Part shown: one piece after another, positions 1 through 10,290 of the stretch
Position numbering within the stretch: position 1 is the stretch's first letter
How the letters are laid out: every line of letters starts with the position of its first letter
NCBI GenBank assembly: GCA_027604505.1
Contig: JADIIX010000029.1
Span: 120,478-184,477, forward strand
Reading direction: 5' to 3'
DNA from: Gonapodya sp. JEL0774
Taxonomy: Eukaryota; Monoblepharomycota; Monoblepharidomycetes; Monoblepharidales; Gonapodyaceae
DNA length: 64,000 nt
Translations under genes and position numbers: made by a program
The notes under the pieces: model-generated
The model's input: only the letters and a program-made list of their open reading frames with translations
The model's database searches: none
What the model was told of the DNA's origin: nothing

Positions 1-99
1 TTGCCGCCTGCATGACATCGTGGGGCTGAGTCTGAGTGTGGTCCGATGTATAGTGCAAGGTCGTTTAAGACATTTCGTACACCCATTGCACGTGTTTGA

Positions 100-999
100 C
101 TAAGACGTGTGACCCACCGCTCCGACTTCCTTGAGAAGGGGATTTGAGTGAGCTATATACGGGGGCGGCATTTGAGGCATTTGAGGCATCTGCGAGCGTG
201 GATGGAACCCCCCCATGTCGGGCTGTGACAGGTGCTGGTGCTGATGACTGGGCGGCACAGCGGCTGCCGCGATAGGTGGAGCATTGACTTGATACGGATC
301 GGAATAGTTGGAGGAATTGGAGCGGGAAATTGAAAGTGACTGCCTATGGTTGCTTGGCCACTGGTCCATGACGGGGGCAGCTGCGACGATGTTAGACCCA
401 GACGACTGGCTCCGCCGTGAGGGGCTGTCGCGGGCACCTGGGGCAGCCGCAGACGCAGCAGCAGCCATTTCACGGGCATCGTCAAAGCGAGCTTTGTTCC
501 AAAGGCGGTCGCGTGTTGCTTCGGTTACCTGGAAGGGTTTTAGGGGGAATATTAGCAAGACATAAAGAGGTGAAGATAAGTGCTCAAACCAATGTAAGCG
601 GTTTGATCCGGGACACTCCGGATGAAATTACACTTTTTTCGTATACGTACCTCCTCCAGTTCGATGTTGATGACATTTGTCTCACTGGATTCGTACATAA
701 CTGCGAGGTCATCATCGTCGTCCAGATGGACCGCCACCGACCCATCCTGATCCTTGTACTTAAGTCTAACCACATACTGCTCCGCCGCCGATGCGATAGG
801 TGGCATTTTTGACGAAAGTAGGTAGAAGAACTCATCGTACGTCTGGGGAAGAGTCTCGCTTCGTAGGACCACAATTTTGACCCCTGGAAGCGGAGAAGGT
901 CAGCCAATGCCCAGCTACGACAACAATCTGTTTGAAAAGAAACGGGATTCTCTGATACGCACCTCCCCAGTACTCGATCCGAAGCTTCTTCAGGCCCAT
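100..999 (-). CDS. PB1-domain protein, three exons
   Basis: Exons 963..999, 651..883 and 100..528 (read right to left) join in phase and give 232 residues. The first ~85 residues fit a PB1 domain: a KIVVLR strand, a basic start and the acidic OPCA-like stretch YKDQDGSVAV-LDDDDDLAV. PB1 domains mediate head-to-tail dimerisation in signalling and scaffold proteins. The rest is low complexity, rich in Ala, Ser, Pro, Gln and His, with a repeated PQM segment near the end. The layout of N-terminal PB1 and P/Q-rich tail resembles TFG, which works at ER exit sites, but the coiled coil of TFG is not evident, so that name is only a suggestion. Donors are GTGCGT and GTACGT. The domain call is firm; the specific function is unknown. 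Confidence 0.75.
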
Positions 1000-2026
1000 G
1001 ATATTATCGTGCGACCAAACTAGTGAGGGTCCTCGATGACACCAAAATGTGTTTACACAAGCAGTAATCGATTTGATCTGCCTTTCTCGAAGGTCGATTG
1101 ATCTGCGTTCGGTGTCTCGGCGAGTTTACAAGAAGTGGGACCGTTTCGGGCTGGATCGTTTTCAAAAACGACAAGCCCACCTTTGTCCGACCATTCGACA
1201 TATTGTGAGGCACATATATATTGTACATAAAACCCAAAACAACATACTATACTTCTCCATTTACTTTTGTACGCGATTTGACTCTTATAGCCGCAGTTCT
1301 GGTCAGAGACTTCATCATGATCATTGAGCACGTTACTCTGCCTAGCGAGCAAGGCCAGTCCTAAATATAAAAGCATGCTATCCTACACATTGAATCTGAG
1401 TCTTTCTAGAGCTAAATGTGTTTGTTTGTGCAGCGGTCCTTTAGAGGGTTCACAATATGCCGCACGAACAGGAACCAGGAGGTTCGAAATGGATTTAGCC
1501 AGCGCAGTAGATTTACGCAAACGAACATAAGAATGCCCCTTGAGATGCCACGCCGGCTTGTATGGGAGGGAAAAACTGATCTTTTCTTTCTCTATCGGGA
1601 AATCGTTCGCCCTCTCGGCGGAATCCGATAAACACATCCCCACTGCAGCTGTGAAGCAAATTTCTGATGTTGTGTTATCTTCAAGTCCAGAGCATTAAGT
1701 CCGTAATTTCAAAATCAACCAAAATTTTCCGTGTCGAGAAGGGTTTTTTGAGTTACATATGTAACCCGGCTGACATCGAGGATTGCTGATACATAGCACT
1801 TGATTCTCAACCTTGCGGTATGTACATAAACAAGATAGAGATGGTCCAGAATACAGGGTCAAGCCCGTGGTTGTCGAAATGCGCAGACTATCGATGCTCT
1901 CCAAACATCGAGGTGAAAGCATGTTCCGATGCGTCTTCTTGCCACCTAGAATGCGAGAATGTTGAAGGATGATATCAGGGAACGCATGAAGTGGACTGTA
2001 AGCTGTTTGTTCTCGCGACAATGATC
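1000..2026. other. Intergenic, nothing recognised
   Basis: Between the start of the PB1 gene and the stop of the ABC transporter, both on the minus strand. The sequence is AT-richer than its neighbours. Short open frames occur, but none has codon use, splice context or family motifs that I can support. It should hold the promoter of the PB1 gene and the 3' end of the ABC transporter. Confidence 0.5.
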
Positions 2027-5000
2027 TCACCTCAAAATGTCAGCTTCCGCTCTCATCTTTGCATCTTGTTCCTCCATGCTATACAAGCGGTTGTAAAGCT
2101 CGTAGTACGCGCCTCTTTTCTGGATGAGCTCGGCGTGCGTGCCGACCTCCACAACGTTGCCGTCCGGTCGCGTTTCCTTGCCGATGCCCGACATCACGAC
2201 GATCTGCGCAAACAGCTCACCGTCAGTACATCATTCATCATCGACCACTCAACGCACGTAAGCAAATCTAATCTCACTTGGTCCGCGCCTTCGATCGTAC
2301 TGAGCCGATGGGCGACGACGAGAACCGTCCGCCCCTCCATGAGCTTGTCGAGTGCCTCTTGCACTTGTTTCTCGCTGTGTGCATCAAGGGCACTTGTTGC
2401 TTGTTTGCACAAAGAGGAAGCAACATCCGTGGGGATTCCGTGGAATGAGTGGATGCTCTCAGCATGGCCGTATCGACGCGATGTGCACATGAGCTCGGCT
2501 CGTTCACTTACCCTCATCGAGTATCAAAATTTTGGGGTTCTATTCGGTCCAAAAAGGTCGTGATTCATGATGGAATGACTCGAGCGCTCCCTCTGTGGTC
2601 TCGCGATCTCACCTTGAGTAACGCCCTCGCAATGGCGATCCTCTGCTTCTGTCCTCCACTCACGGTCACGCCCTTCTCGCCCACCTCGGTATTATATCCG
2701 TCAGGCCAGCTCGAGATAAAATCGTCTGCGTTCGCTTGCGTGGCTGCCCATCGGACTTCCTCCAGAGTAGCGTTGGGCTTCCCGTATCGAATGTTTTCAA
2801 ACACGGACGTGGCGAACAGGACTGGGTTCTGGTCAATACTATAAAAGAGATACAAGGGCCACGGTGGATGAACATCAACCAAGGAAGGCGCAAACGCAAT
2901 GGAAGCCACAAGTTACGGCAGGATCTAGAACTTACTATCCGATTCGAGTTCTCAGCCATGTCGGATCCAGGGTATTCAAAGGCTTCCCATCCACCAACAC
3001 CATCCCCGTTTGTGGTTCGTAGAAGCGCTCACAAAGCTGAGCAACGGTGCTCTTCCCGCTGTGACAAGGTTCCGTCATCGTAAAATTTGAAGTCAGACAT
3101 TGTACACATCCACGCGATTACCACCCCCCCCAAACACCAAAATCCACGATCATGGTCCCGCAACTCACCTCCCACTTTGCCCACAAAGCGCAATCACCTT
3201 CCCCTGCGGCATCTTCAAGTTCACATGCTGGAGCACCACGTGCCTGGGTCTGGTGGGGTAGGCGAAGGACACGTTCCTGAGCTCGAGTTCGCCCATAAAC
3301 TCGGCCTCGTCGATGGTGGCGCCGCCTTGGGTGGGAATCTTGGGACGGAGCTCGGTGTAGGCGAACACGCGGTGGGCTGCGGAGAAGGAACGGAGGGACT
3401 GGCTGAACAGGACGCCCGTCGTGGAGAGGGACCGTTGGGCGGTTTGGGTGGCGAGGAGGAACTGCATGAGCTACGGCACGTAAGGAAAAAAAAAGCACAC
3501 GCGAGGTGTACAGATGATGTTGGCGATAACCCATGCAGCCACGGTACGTCGAACGACAAACCGTGACGTACCTCTCCCCCGCTCATCTCCCCCCCGGCGA
3601 CCATCTGGCCCCCCCAGTACAAAATGGCGAGCACCAAACCACCCAGCGTGGCGTTGGTCAGACCTTGAAACAGACCGATGTGGAACCCGAGGATCTGGTT
3701 CGCCCTAGAAGCGCGGAGGGACTTTTCGGAACCCCCCGCGACCGGAATAGGATGGTTCAACGAAACAAACCGGGCTCGAAGGAGTCAACCACAGAACAGA
3801 AAGAAAAGAACAGAAAACGGCCCCCCTCCGCCCCTCGCACCTCCACCCCCGCATCGCACCCACCTTCTCCTCAAACCTCTCCACCTCCCTCCCCTCGGCC
3901 CCGAACGCCCTGACAGTCCTCACGTTCCCGATGACCTCCCCCGCCGTTCCGGCCACCTGAGCCTCGCACTCCTTTGCCACGGCGGACAAGTGTCTCAGGT
4001 ACGCGCCGTACCTCGACAGACCCAGGTAGAGGAACGGTGTGAAGGAGAGGAGGCGGAGGCAGAGCGGGGGCGAGAGGAGGAGGAGGGTGCGGGTGGTGAG
4101 GAGGAGGGACAGGACGGATTTGAGGAGTTGGGTGAGGAGGAGTTTGAAGGTGTGCTAGAGACCAAGATAAGAAAGAAAGAAAAATATCGGGTTCGTGAGT
4201 AAGTGACGAGTCAGTGGCAACGTAGAAGTGTGTGGGGTCACCCGTCCATCCCCCGCCGCACTTCGTTCCGTACAGGGCCCCTTCCTTCCCTCACCTTGAA
4301 CTCGCTCACATCGTCCGTCAACCTCCCGACCACTTCTCCGCCCATCCGCGCGTCGAAGAACGCCATGTCCTGTCTGCATCGCGAACCCGAGCCACCCCCA
4401 CCCCACCCCACATGATGGTTTCGCGGTACGTTGACGTACGTTGATGTCGCACGGGGTCACAGGGCACAGAGGGTCACGAATAAAAATAAAAATGAAACAG
4501 TGTTCGCGGAGGGTTTCGATTCGGTGGGCTCTTGGTACCCCGGGATTGGCGCACACCACGAAACAAAACTCACCGCACCACACTGCCGTAAAGCCTGTTC
4601 CGCATCGTGGTAGCGACCCGTTCTCCGAGTCGGGACACAAGGGCGATGTCGAGGAAGGTGAGCAGGCCTGTTGGGGGGGCCGGGTGCGGACGGGGCGGGG
4701 GGACGGGGGACGGGATGATGAACAAGACTGGGTGAACCACAAACATACGCACAGACCCACCACACGTCACCTCGCGGGGGAAAAATAATAGGGGGATGCG
4801 CAAATGCACCACCGGCCGATCACGGGAAACGCACAGCATGGCTATGCCCGACACCGCGCACACCGCACTCATACTTTCATGTCCACCCCACCCATTGACC
4901 CATCAACCCACCGACCCACCAACCCACTCAACCACTCAACCACTCACCTTGCGCTAAAAACAACCCTGCCAACTTCCCCGCCGCCCCCGCGATCTCGCCC

Positions 5001-6268
5001 CCGCCCCCGCCCCCCTTACCGGCGCCGACGCCCACCCCGAAACCGCGCACCAGATCGCTCGCCCTGCGGAGGAGGGCGGAAAGGGGGGCCGAGTCGGGTG
5101 CGGGTGCGGGTGCGGGTGGGATTACTGTAGGTGGGGAGGTGGAGAGGGAGGTTTGCACTGCGGTGACCAGGGCGCCGGTGGCGGCGGGCGTGGCGGTGGA
5201 GACGAGGGAGAGGGCGAGGGTGACGGTGAGGACCTAAAGGGGGTTTCGATTGGGTGGGGTTGTTGGGGCGGTTTGGTGGGTTCGGCGCGGCGCGGGTTGT
5301 ATGTTCGTCGGTTCGATCACGCATCGGCCCTACCCGCCACCCGCCACCCCCCACCACACCAAACTCACCGCCACCACCAACCCCCACTCCTCCGCGACCA
5401 TTTCGCCCACCCTGTTGGCAACCAACCACGCCCTGCCGCCCGCCACCCGATCCGCCTCTTCCAGCTCCTTTTGCTCTTCCACAGCCACCGACGGGTCCCG
5501 GGCGGGCGGGGAAGGGGAAGGGGAGGGGGAGTTGGCGGATGATGGGGGGTGGTGGTCGGGGGTGGCCGAGGTGTCGTCAGGGGGGACGCGGGGGACTGGG
5601 CGTGGGGGCAGCCCGTCCGAGTGGGCGGTGGGGACGCGGGGGGAAAGGGGGGACCCGTCGGGGAGGGAGGACAGGGCGAGGAGGATGGCGAGGAGGGCCG
5701 AAGGGAGAAGGAGGGAGAGGGGAATGGACGGGAAGGGGGAGGGGGAGGGGTGCGGTGGAGGGGACGGGGCAGAGTGAGAGTGGGAGTGTCGGAGGAAGAG
5801 GAGATGGAGATGTACGAGGGAAGGTGCAGCGGCAGCGGAGGGGTGGAGACCAGCACCCGGTGCGTGTACGTGTGCACGTGAGAGTGAGAGTGTGTGGTGC
5901 CAATATGACCGCGGCGGCAGCGAGCCACGTGCACCCAGACCAACTCCGGATCCGGTCACGGCCCATGGGAGTGCCGATGCTGTGGAAGTGCAGGGGACGT
6001 GGACAGACAGGACGGGACGAGTGTGGTGGTGCAAGAAGCGGGCAGGGGAATGAGGGAGGCAGGAGGGCGGGGACAGGAGGGACAGAGTGGAGCGGGAGCG
6101 GACGAGAGTGGGAGTCAGTCGAGAGGAGGAGGAGAGGCGAGTGGGGAGCATTGGGAGCGAATTCGGATTCGGATTCGGATTCGGATTCGGGAGACAGGGG
6201 AAGGGGAAGGGGGAAGGGGAAAGGGGGGTCTGTTGGATGGGGGACAGGATGAGAGCAAAAAGAGCCAA
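2027..6268 (-). CDS. ABCB8: Mitochondrial half-size ABC transporter, ABCB8 family
   Basis: Twelve exons join in phase to 925 residues: 5369..6268, 4948..5233, 4574..4667, 4295..4373, 4154..3864, 3572..3721, 3169..3470, 2936..3058, 2613..2838, 2512..2539, 2278..2399 and 2027..2203. The family is a homodimeric exporter of the mitochondrial inner membrane. The transmembrane part carries [24 protein letters not shown] and [20 protein letters not shown], typical of ABCB8 rather than ATM1. The nucleotide-binding domain is complete: Walker A GQSGSGKST across the exon 7/8 join (~residue 700), Q-loop YIDQNPVLF, signature VSGGQKQR, Walker B LILDE and H-loop AHRLS. The N-terminus is Arg/Ser-rich and nearly free of acidic residues, which suits a mitochondrial presequence; Met 40 is an alternative start. 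At 925 residues it is longer than the usual ~720 because of low-complexity N-terminal and loop sequence. Confidence 0.9.
6161..6190. repeat. Coding hexanucleotide microsatellite, five ATTCGG units
   Basis: Five perfect ATTCGG units lie in exon 1 of the ABCB8-like gene. Read on the minus strand they encode an Asn-Pro dipeptide run just upstream of the alternative start Met 40. Unit gain or loss keeps the frame, so length variation between strains would be tolerated. Confidence 0.9.
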
Positions 6269-6709
6269 AAAATGAAATGAATTCGATGGAGAGAAAACGA
6301 TGGAATTGAGCGTGTCTTACATTCAGTGGGGTTCGTGTCTGGGCAAAATGTTACCGGCCACGACGCACAACACACACCAACCAGCCAAGCAAACAAACAT
6401 CCATGGTTTACATGTATAGCAGCGACCACGAATCGACCGATTCCAACCTGCATGTGCCTCTACAGTCCATACATTTGTTTTTCCAGATTCCATATAACTC
6501 TGTGAATACATCATCACGTTATCGCTCACAGGCGGGTTACACGTCGCGGCAACAGGGACTCTTTGTCGATCCCCAAACGGCCAAGGCCAACCAGCTGCGA
6601 CAAGAGTTTCCGTCCAGCCCATCCCACTCAAACTGCCCCCATCCACTCAAACCACCCCATCCCACTCAAAACAACCCCAATCCAATCCAATCCACCCCAC
6701 CCCGGGCTT

Positions 6710-7357
6710 TCACTTCTGAATGCTGACGACTTGGTCTGCCTCGACGTAGTCGATGTGCGGGTGGGATTCGAGGGTGGCTGGCAGTCACGAACGGCGGTGT
6801 GTCGCGATTGCACGTGGCATCAATGGCGGGTATATAGCAAGAGATGGATATGGGGATGGTAAGGAAGGAGACGGGAGCAGATATGTAAGGTTGAGTGGGT
6901 CAGTCGGGTGGTGGCGGGTCCAAATGTGATGTGCCCCCGAGATGGATATGCATATGTGTGACGTATACATGGATCAACTCACAAACTACACCCTCGGGCA
7001 AGGTGACCGCGAACCCTTGGAAGCTTGTGGTGTACTCGTGGCCAATGACGCCGCCTTACGAGAAGGGGATTGAAGTTGGTCAGAAAAAAGCACAACGAAA
7101 TGGGAGAGGGGGGCGTGGACACAGGTCATGCGGGCCCCCGGCCCCTAGAGGAGAGAAGGACGCACCCTGCTTTTTGACGTCCTCCTTGACCTTTGCGATA
7201 TCAGCAGGGGCAGTGCCCTTTTTGAAGGCGACGATGTACTTTGAGCCTGAAAGGAGGGGGGAAGGGAAGTGGAGTGGGAGGAGGGGGAAGAGTGAGGCGA
7301 GGTGAGCAGAAGAAGAGAAGAGGGGAAGAATGGGAGATGGGAATAGATACCAGTCAT
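6710..7357 (-). CDS. PBI2: Small inhibitor I9-domain protein, proteinase B inhibitor type
   Basis: Four exons (7351..7357, 7166..7246, 6992..7054, 6710..6777) join in phase to 72 residues. The first exon holds only ATG-ACT-G. The protein is a free-standing inhibitor I9 (propeptide) domain: it starts with SKYIVAFKKGT, continues with a GGVIGHEY strand and a FQGFAVTLPE strand, and ends with LESHPHIDYVEADQVV, the characteristic edge that lies against the protease. The family includes yeast PBI2 (LMA1 subunit), a cytosolic inhibitor of vacuolar subtilisin proteinase B that also assists vacuole fusion. There is no signal peptide and no subtilase next to it, consistent with a trans-acting inhibitor. 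Length matches PBI2 (75 residues). Confidence 0.9.
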
Positions 7358-7585
7358 GGAAGATGGGAATGGGGATTTGGTGTGTGATGGAGTGAGAGTG
7401 TTGTCTATCTATGATGTATCTGCTGCTTGTATATGAACAGGAACTGGTGATGCAAGACCACTGCGTGACCTGGTCCGTGCATACTGTTTGTGGCAGACCA
7501 AAGCAACTGCGCACCCTCCTCGCTCCACCACCGCACTCGCACTCGACTCGACTGAACAAAACTCAAACAGCACAGTCACATCATA

Positions 7586-9718
7586 ATGGGTGGTGGCGAC
7601 CTCAACTTGAAGAAGTCATGGCATCCAGCTGTGCGTTCTCTTTTTGTATCTGTCATGTCACCCGCTTCCCTCTCCTCCTAACACGTCCCCACCTCCCCGC
7701 TCCCACCACTCCCCCAAACCAGCGTCTCGACAACATCGAACGCGTATGGAAACGCGAGCAGAAGCTCATCGAGGAGCAGAAGAAGCTCGAGCAGCTCAAG
7801 AAGGAGTTGCAAGAGGAGAGGCAGATCGAGGAGCTCAGGAAGTTGCAGGAGGCGGCGGGTCTCAAGTGAGTATTGGTCCCGGAGGTGAGCCGAGTGAGCT
7901 GGCCGGAGGCCGGCCGAGCCCAAGCGTCGGCGACGGGCACAGTCCGCCGGAGGCGATTTGAACCTCGCCCAAGCTTCAGCGACGGGCAGAGTCCGCCGGA
8001 TGCGATTTGAACTTTGCGGTCCATATGGGCCGGTGAGGCCCATATGGACCAATGGAATTGACCCTTGTGAGCGGGTCGGTAGTGGCGAACCCAAGCGTCA
8101 GCGACGGGCACAGTCCGCCGGAGGCGATTTGAACCTCGCCCAAGCATTAGCGACGGGCAGAGTCCGCCGGAGGCGATTTGAACTTTGAGGTCCCGTATGG
8201 ACCAATTGACCATTGTGAGCGGGTTAAATGACTTCTCTCGTGCATGACTGACCCGTATCCCCCCCTCTCAACCTCTGTTGCTCCCACACCAACACCCCAC
8301 ACCTCACACACCCCGCAAGAAAACGCTCTGACCGCCTCGACTGGATGTACCAGTCCGCCCCCGGCGCTGGCGACTCCCTGGTCACCGAGGACCGCGAGTC
8401 CTTCCTCCTCGGCAAGAAAAAGGTCGACAAACTGGTGGACCCCGGTTCCACCCTGGATCAACTGAGCCCGTCCACCACATTTTCGGCCACCGCGGCCTCG
8501 GTGTACGGCGGGCAGGCCAACACGTACCGGGACATGCAGGCAAAGATACGCGAAGACCCCATGTTGATGATCAAGAAGAGGGAGCAGCAGATGGTGGAGA
8601 AGGCCATGCAGAACCCCATCAAGCTGCGGGAGATGAAGGAGAAGAGGGAGGCGTCGGCCAAGAAGGACAAGAAGAAGGACAAGAAGGACACCACGAGGAG
8701 GGACAAGAAAAAAGACAAGTCCCACAAAACCCTCGACGCCCGCCGCATCCCATCACCATCACCCACATCTTCCTCGGACGACGGCCCGGCCAGGGGTATC
8801 AAGAGACGGCGTTCGAGGTCCAGGTCCAGGTCCAGGTCGGCGAGCCCCGGCGGTGGTGAGAGGTACGGAGCGCGGGGAATGGAGCACGGCAGGCGGATGG
8901 GGAGGTCGCGGTCAAGATCGAGGTCGCCGGTGGTGGTGGTCCGCGGGGCGGGGAGGCACGAGGGGGGCGGTGGGGGGGCAGGTGCGGGGATGAGGAGGCC
9001 GTACAGGGATCGGAGTGGGAGTTGGAGCAGGAACAGGAGTAGGAGTCCGGCCGGCGGGTATGGAAGGGACAGGGACAGGGAGAGGGAGAGGGAGAGGGAG
9101 AGGGAGAGGGAGAGGGAGAGGGAGAGGGCGCGGTCTCGGTCGCCACCACCACCTGCACGACCGCAGGGGAGGGGAGACTACAGGGACCAGCGGGACCAGC
9201 GGGATAGCAAGGGGGAGCACAGGAGGTCCAGGTCTCGGTCACGCACCCGCACCCCGCCGCGCCCCATACGCCGCGCCGCGTCGCCTCCACCACCTGGTCG
9301 ATTGCACGCCACGTCGTCCTCATCCTCATCCTCCAAACCCCCGACCACCCTGCCCCCCCCGGCCACCACCACCACCACCACCACCTCGGCTACTCTCTCT
9401 TCGCTCACCCCCGCCGCCCGCGAGGCCCGGCTTGCCGCCATGACCAGCGCCGCGGAAACCATGGACGCCACGCGGGCTGTGCGGGTTGCGGAGCAAGCCA
9501 GGGCCGCGGCGGAGGAAGAAAAGAGGGAGGCGGAGGCGGCGGCGAAGAGGAGGGGAGGAGGAGGAGGGGGAGGACAAGGGTTCGGTGGGGGTACGGGGAA
9601 CGCGGGGTTTTTGGAAACGGTGCGGAGGCAGGCGGTGGACAGGGAGGTCGGGGAGATGGTGGCGAGGAGGAGGGGGGGGAGGGGGGGCGGGCGGGAGGAG
9701 GGAGAGGAGTTGGAGTAG
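7586..9718 (+). CDS. CWC25: Pre-mRNA splicing factor CWC25
   Basis: Exons 7586..7630, 7723..7865 and 8320..9718 join in phase to 528 residues. The N-terminus GGGDLNLKKSWHP is the CWC25 signature; it is followed by a charged coiled coil (ERVWKREQKLIEEQKK), then DRLDWMYQ and a FLLGKKKVDK segment, all in family order. CWC25 joins the activated spliceosome for the first catalytic step. From about residue 225 the protein becomes an SR/RE low-complexity tail, including a run of alternating Arg and Glu coded by the hexanucleotide repeat at 9065..9127, then Pro, Ser and Thr tracts. The ATG context is clean and the start matches the conserved N-terminus exactly. The second intron (454 nt) carries the tandem repeats listed separately. 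Confidence 0.95.
7919..8183. repeat. Four 45-bp repeats in a two-level array inside CWC25 intron 2
   Basis: Copies lie at 7919..7963, 7968..8012, 8090..8134 and 8139..8183, all in the same orientation and each about 90% identical, with core GACGGGCA-AGTCCGCCGGA. They are paired: copies 1-2 and 3-4 start 49 bp apart, and the pairs repeat with a 171-bp offset. Each pair is followed by a related tail containing a TATGGACCAAT-like stretch and TTGTGAGCGGGT. On the minus strand every copy contains GTTCAAATC, which fits a Pol III B-box (GWTCRANNC). No coding function is likely, since intron boundaries on both sides are well defined. It may be a remnant of a dispersed element. Confidence 0.85.
9065..9127. 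repeat. Coding purine hexanucleotide repeat in CWC25
   Basis: Tandem GGGACA then GGGAGA units in exon 3 of CWC25, encoding alternating Arg-Asp and then Arg-Glu dipeptides. The reading frame is preserved by unit changes. Confidence 0.85.
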
Positions 9719-10290
9719 AGTGAGGTGGGGTAGGGGGGTAGGGGGGATGGGGTGNNNNNNNNNNGCCGGCCGCCCCCGGCGGGGGGCGGGGGGGGCGGGG
9801 GGGTGGGGCCCGGGCGCGGCGAGGCAGTGTAGAGGGGGAATATATGTACATGCACGGGATTCTTTCCTTTTTTGTTCCGCTCTTTTGAATTTGCTTTTCT
9901 AGAAAACCAAAACTTTTCCAAAGATGGACACCGGTGTGAGAAAGTGAGGACATCTATAGAAAGGTGAATGACGAGGGTACTTTTGTAATGCCTCCATGAA
10001 AACAATCTGGAAATTTGAATCTACATAATAAACTGGACAATTAACTTTGGTTCACCTTCACGAATTCATTACAAGTAGAGTAACGGCCACTTTCCTACCG
10101 TTGCTGGCACCTCGTGTACAACAAGTCCAAGTTTATTTGCTGAGAACAATTGCTGTTCGCGTCCGCTTGTACAACTTTTGGAGTCATAACAAAGTAGAAG
10201 GGAGAACCCTGCTGTGGTCGATCGCGATGGGATGATCATCATCCCCTTTCATCCCCCCCCCCCATTTCCCACACCCCAGACCCCACTCCC
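9719..10290. other. Intergenic with assembly gap
   Basis: After the CWC25 stop the sequence is extremely G-rich, then ten N at 9755..9764, then a GC-only stretch to about 9815. The N run marks a gap of unknown true size. From about 9840 to the annexin start the sequence is ordinary and AT-richer, presumably the CWC25 3' end and the annexin promoter. Confidence 0.8.

Noticed and set aside
1053-1376. 107-codon minus-strand open frame upstream of the PB1 gene
   Set aside because: Part of it (around YVEWSDKGGLVVFEN) looks protein-like, but no splice signals link it to the PB1 gene and no family is recognised.
5254-6252. 332-codon plus-strand open frame full of Gly and Arg
   Set aside because: It is antisense to exon 1 of the ABCB8-like gene; GC skew in the pyrimidine-rich coding strand creates long stop-free shadows on the other strand.
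7919-8183. Regular repeats that could be taken for a CRISPR array
   Set aside because: Spacers are only 4 bp inside pairs, the repeats are imperfect, and the array sits inside a eukaryotic intron; there are no cas genes.
9178-10005. 275-codon minus-strand open frame crossing the N gap
   Set aside because: It runs through undefined bases and is antisense to the low-complexity tail of CWC25; no independent support.
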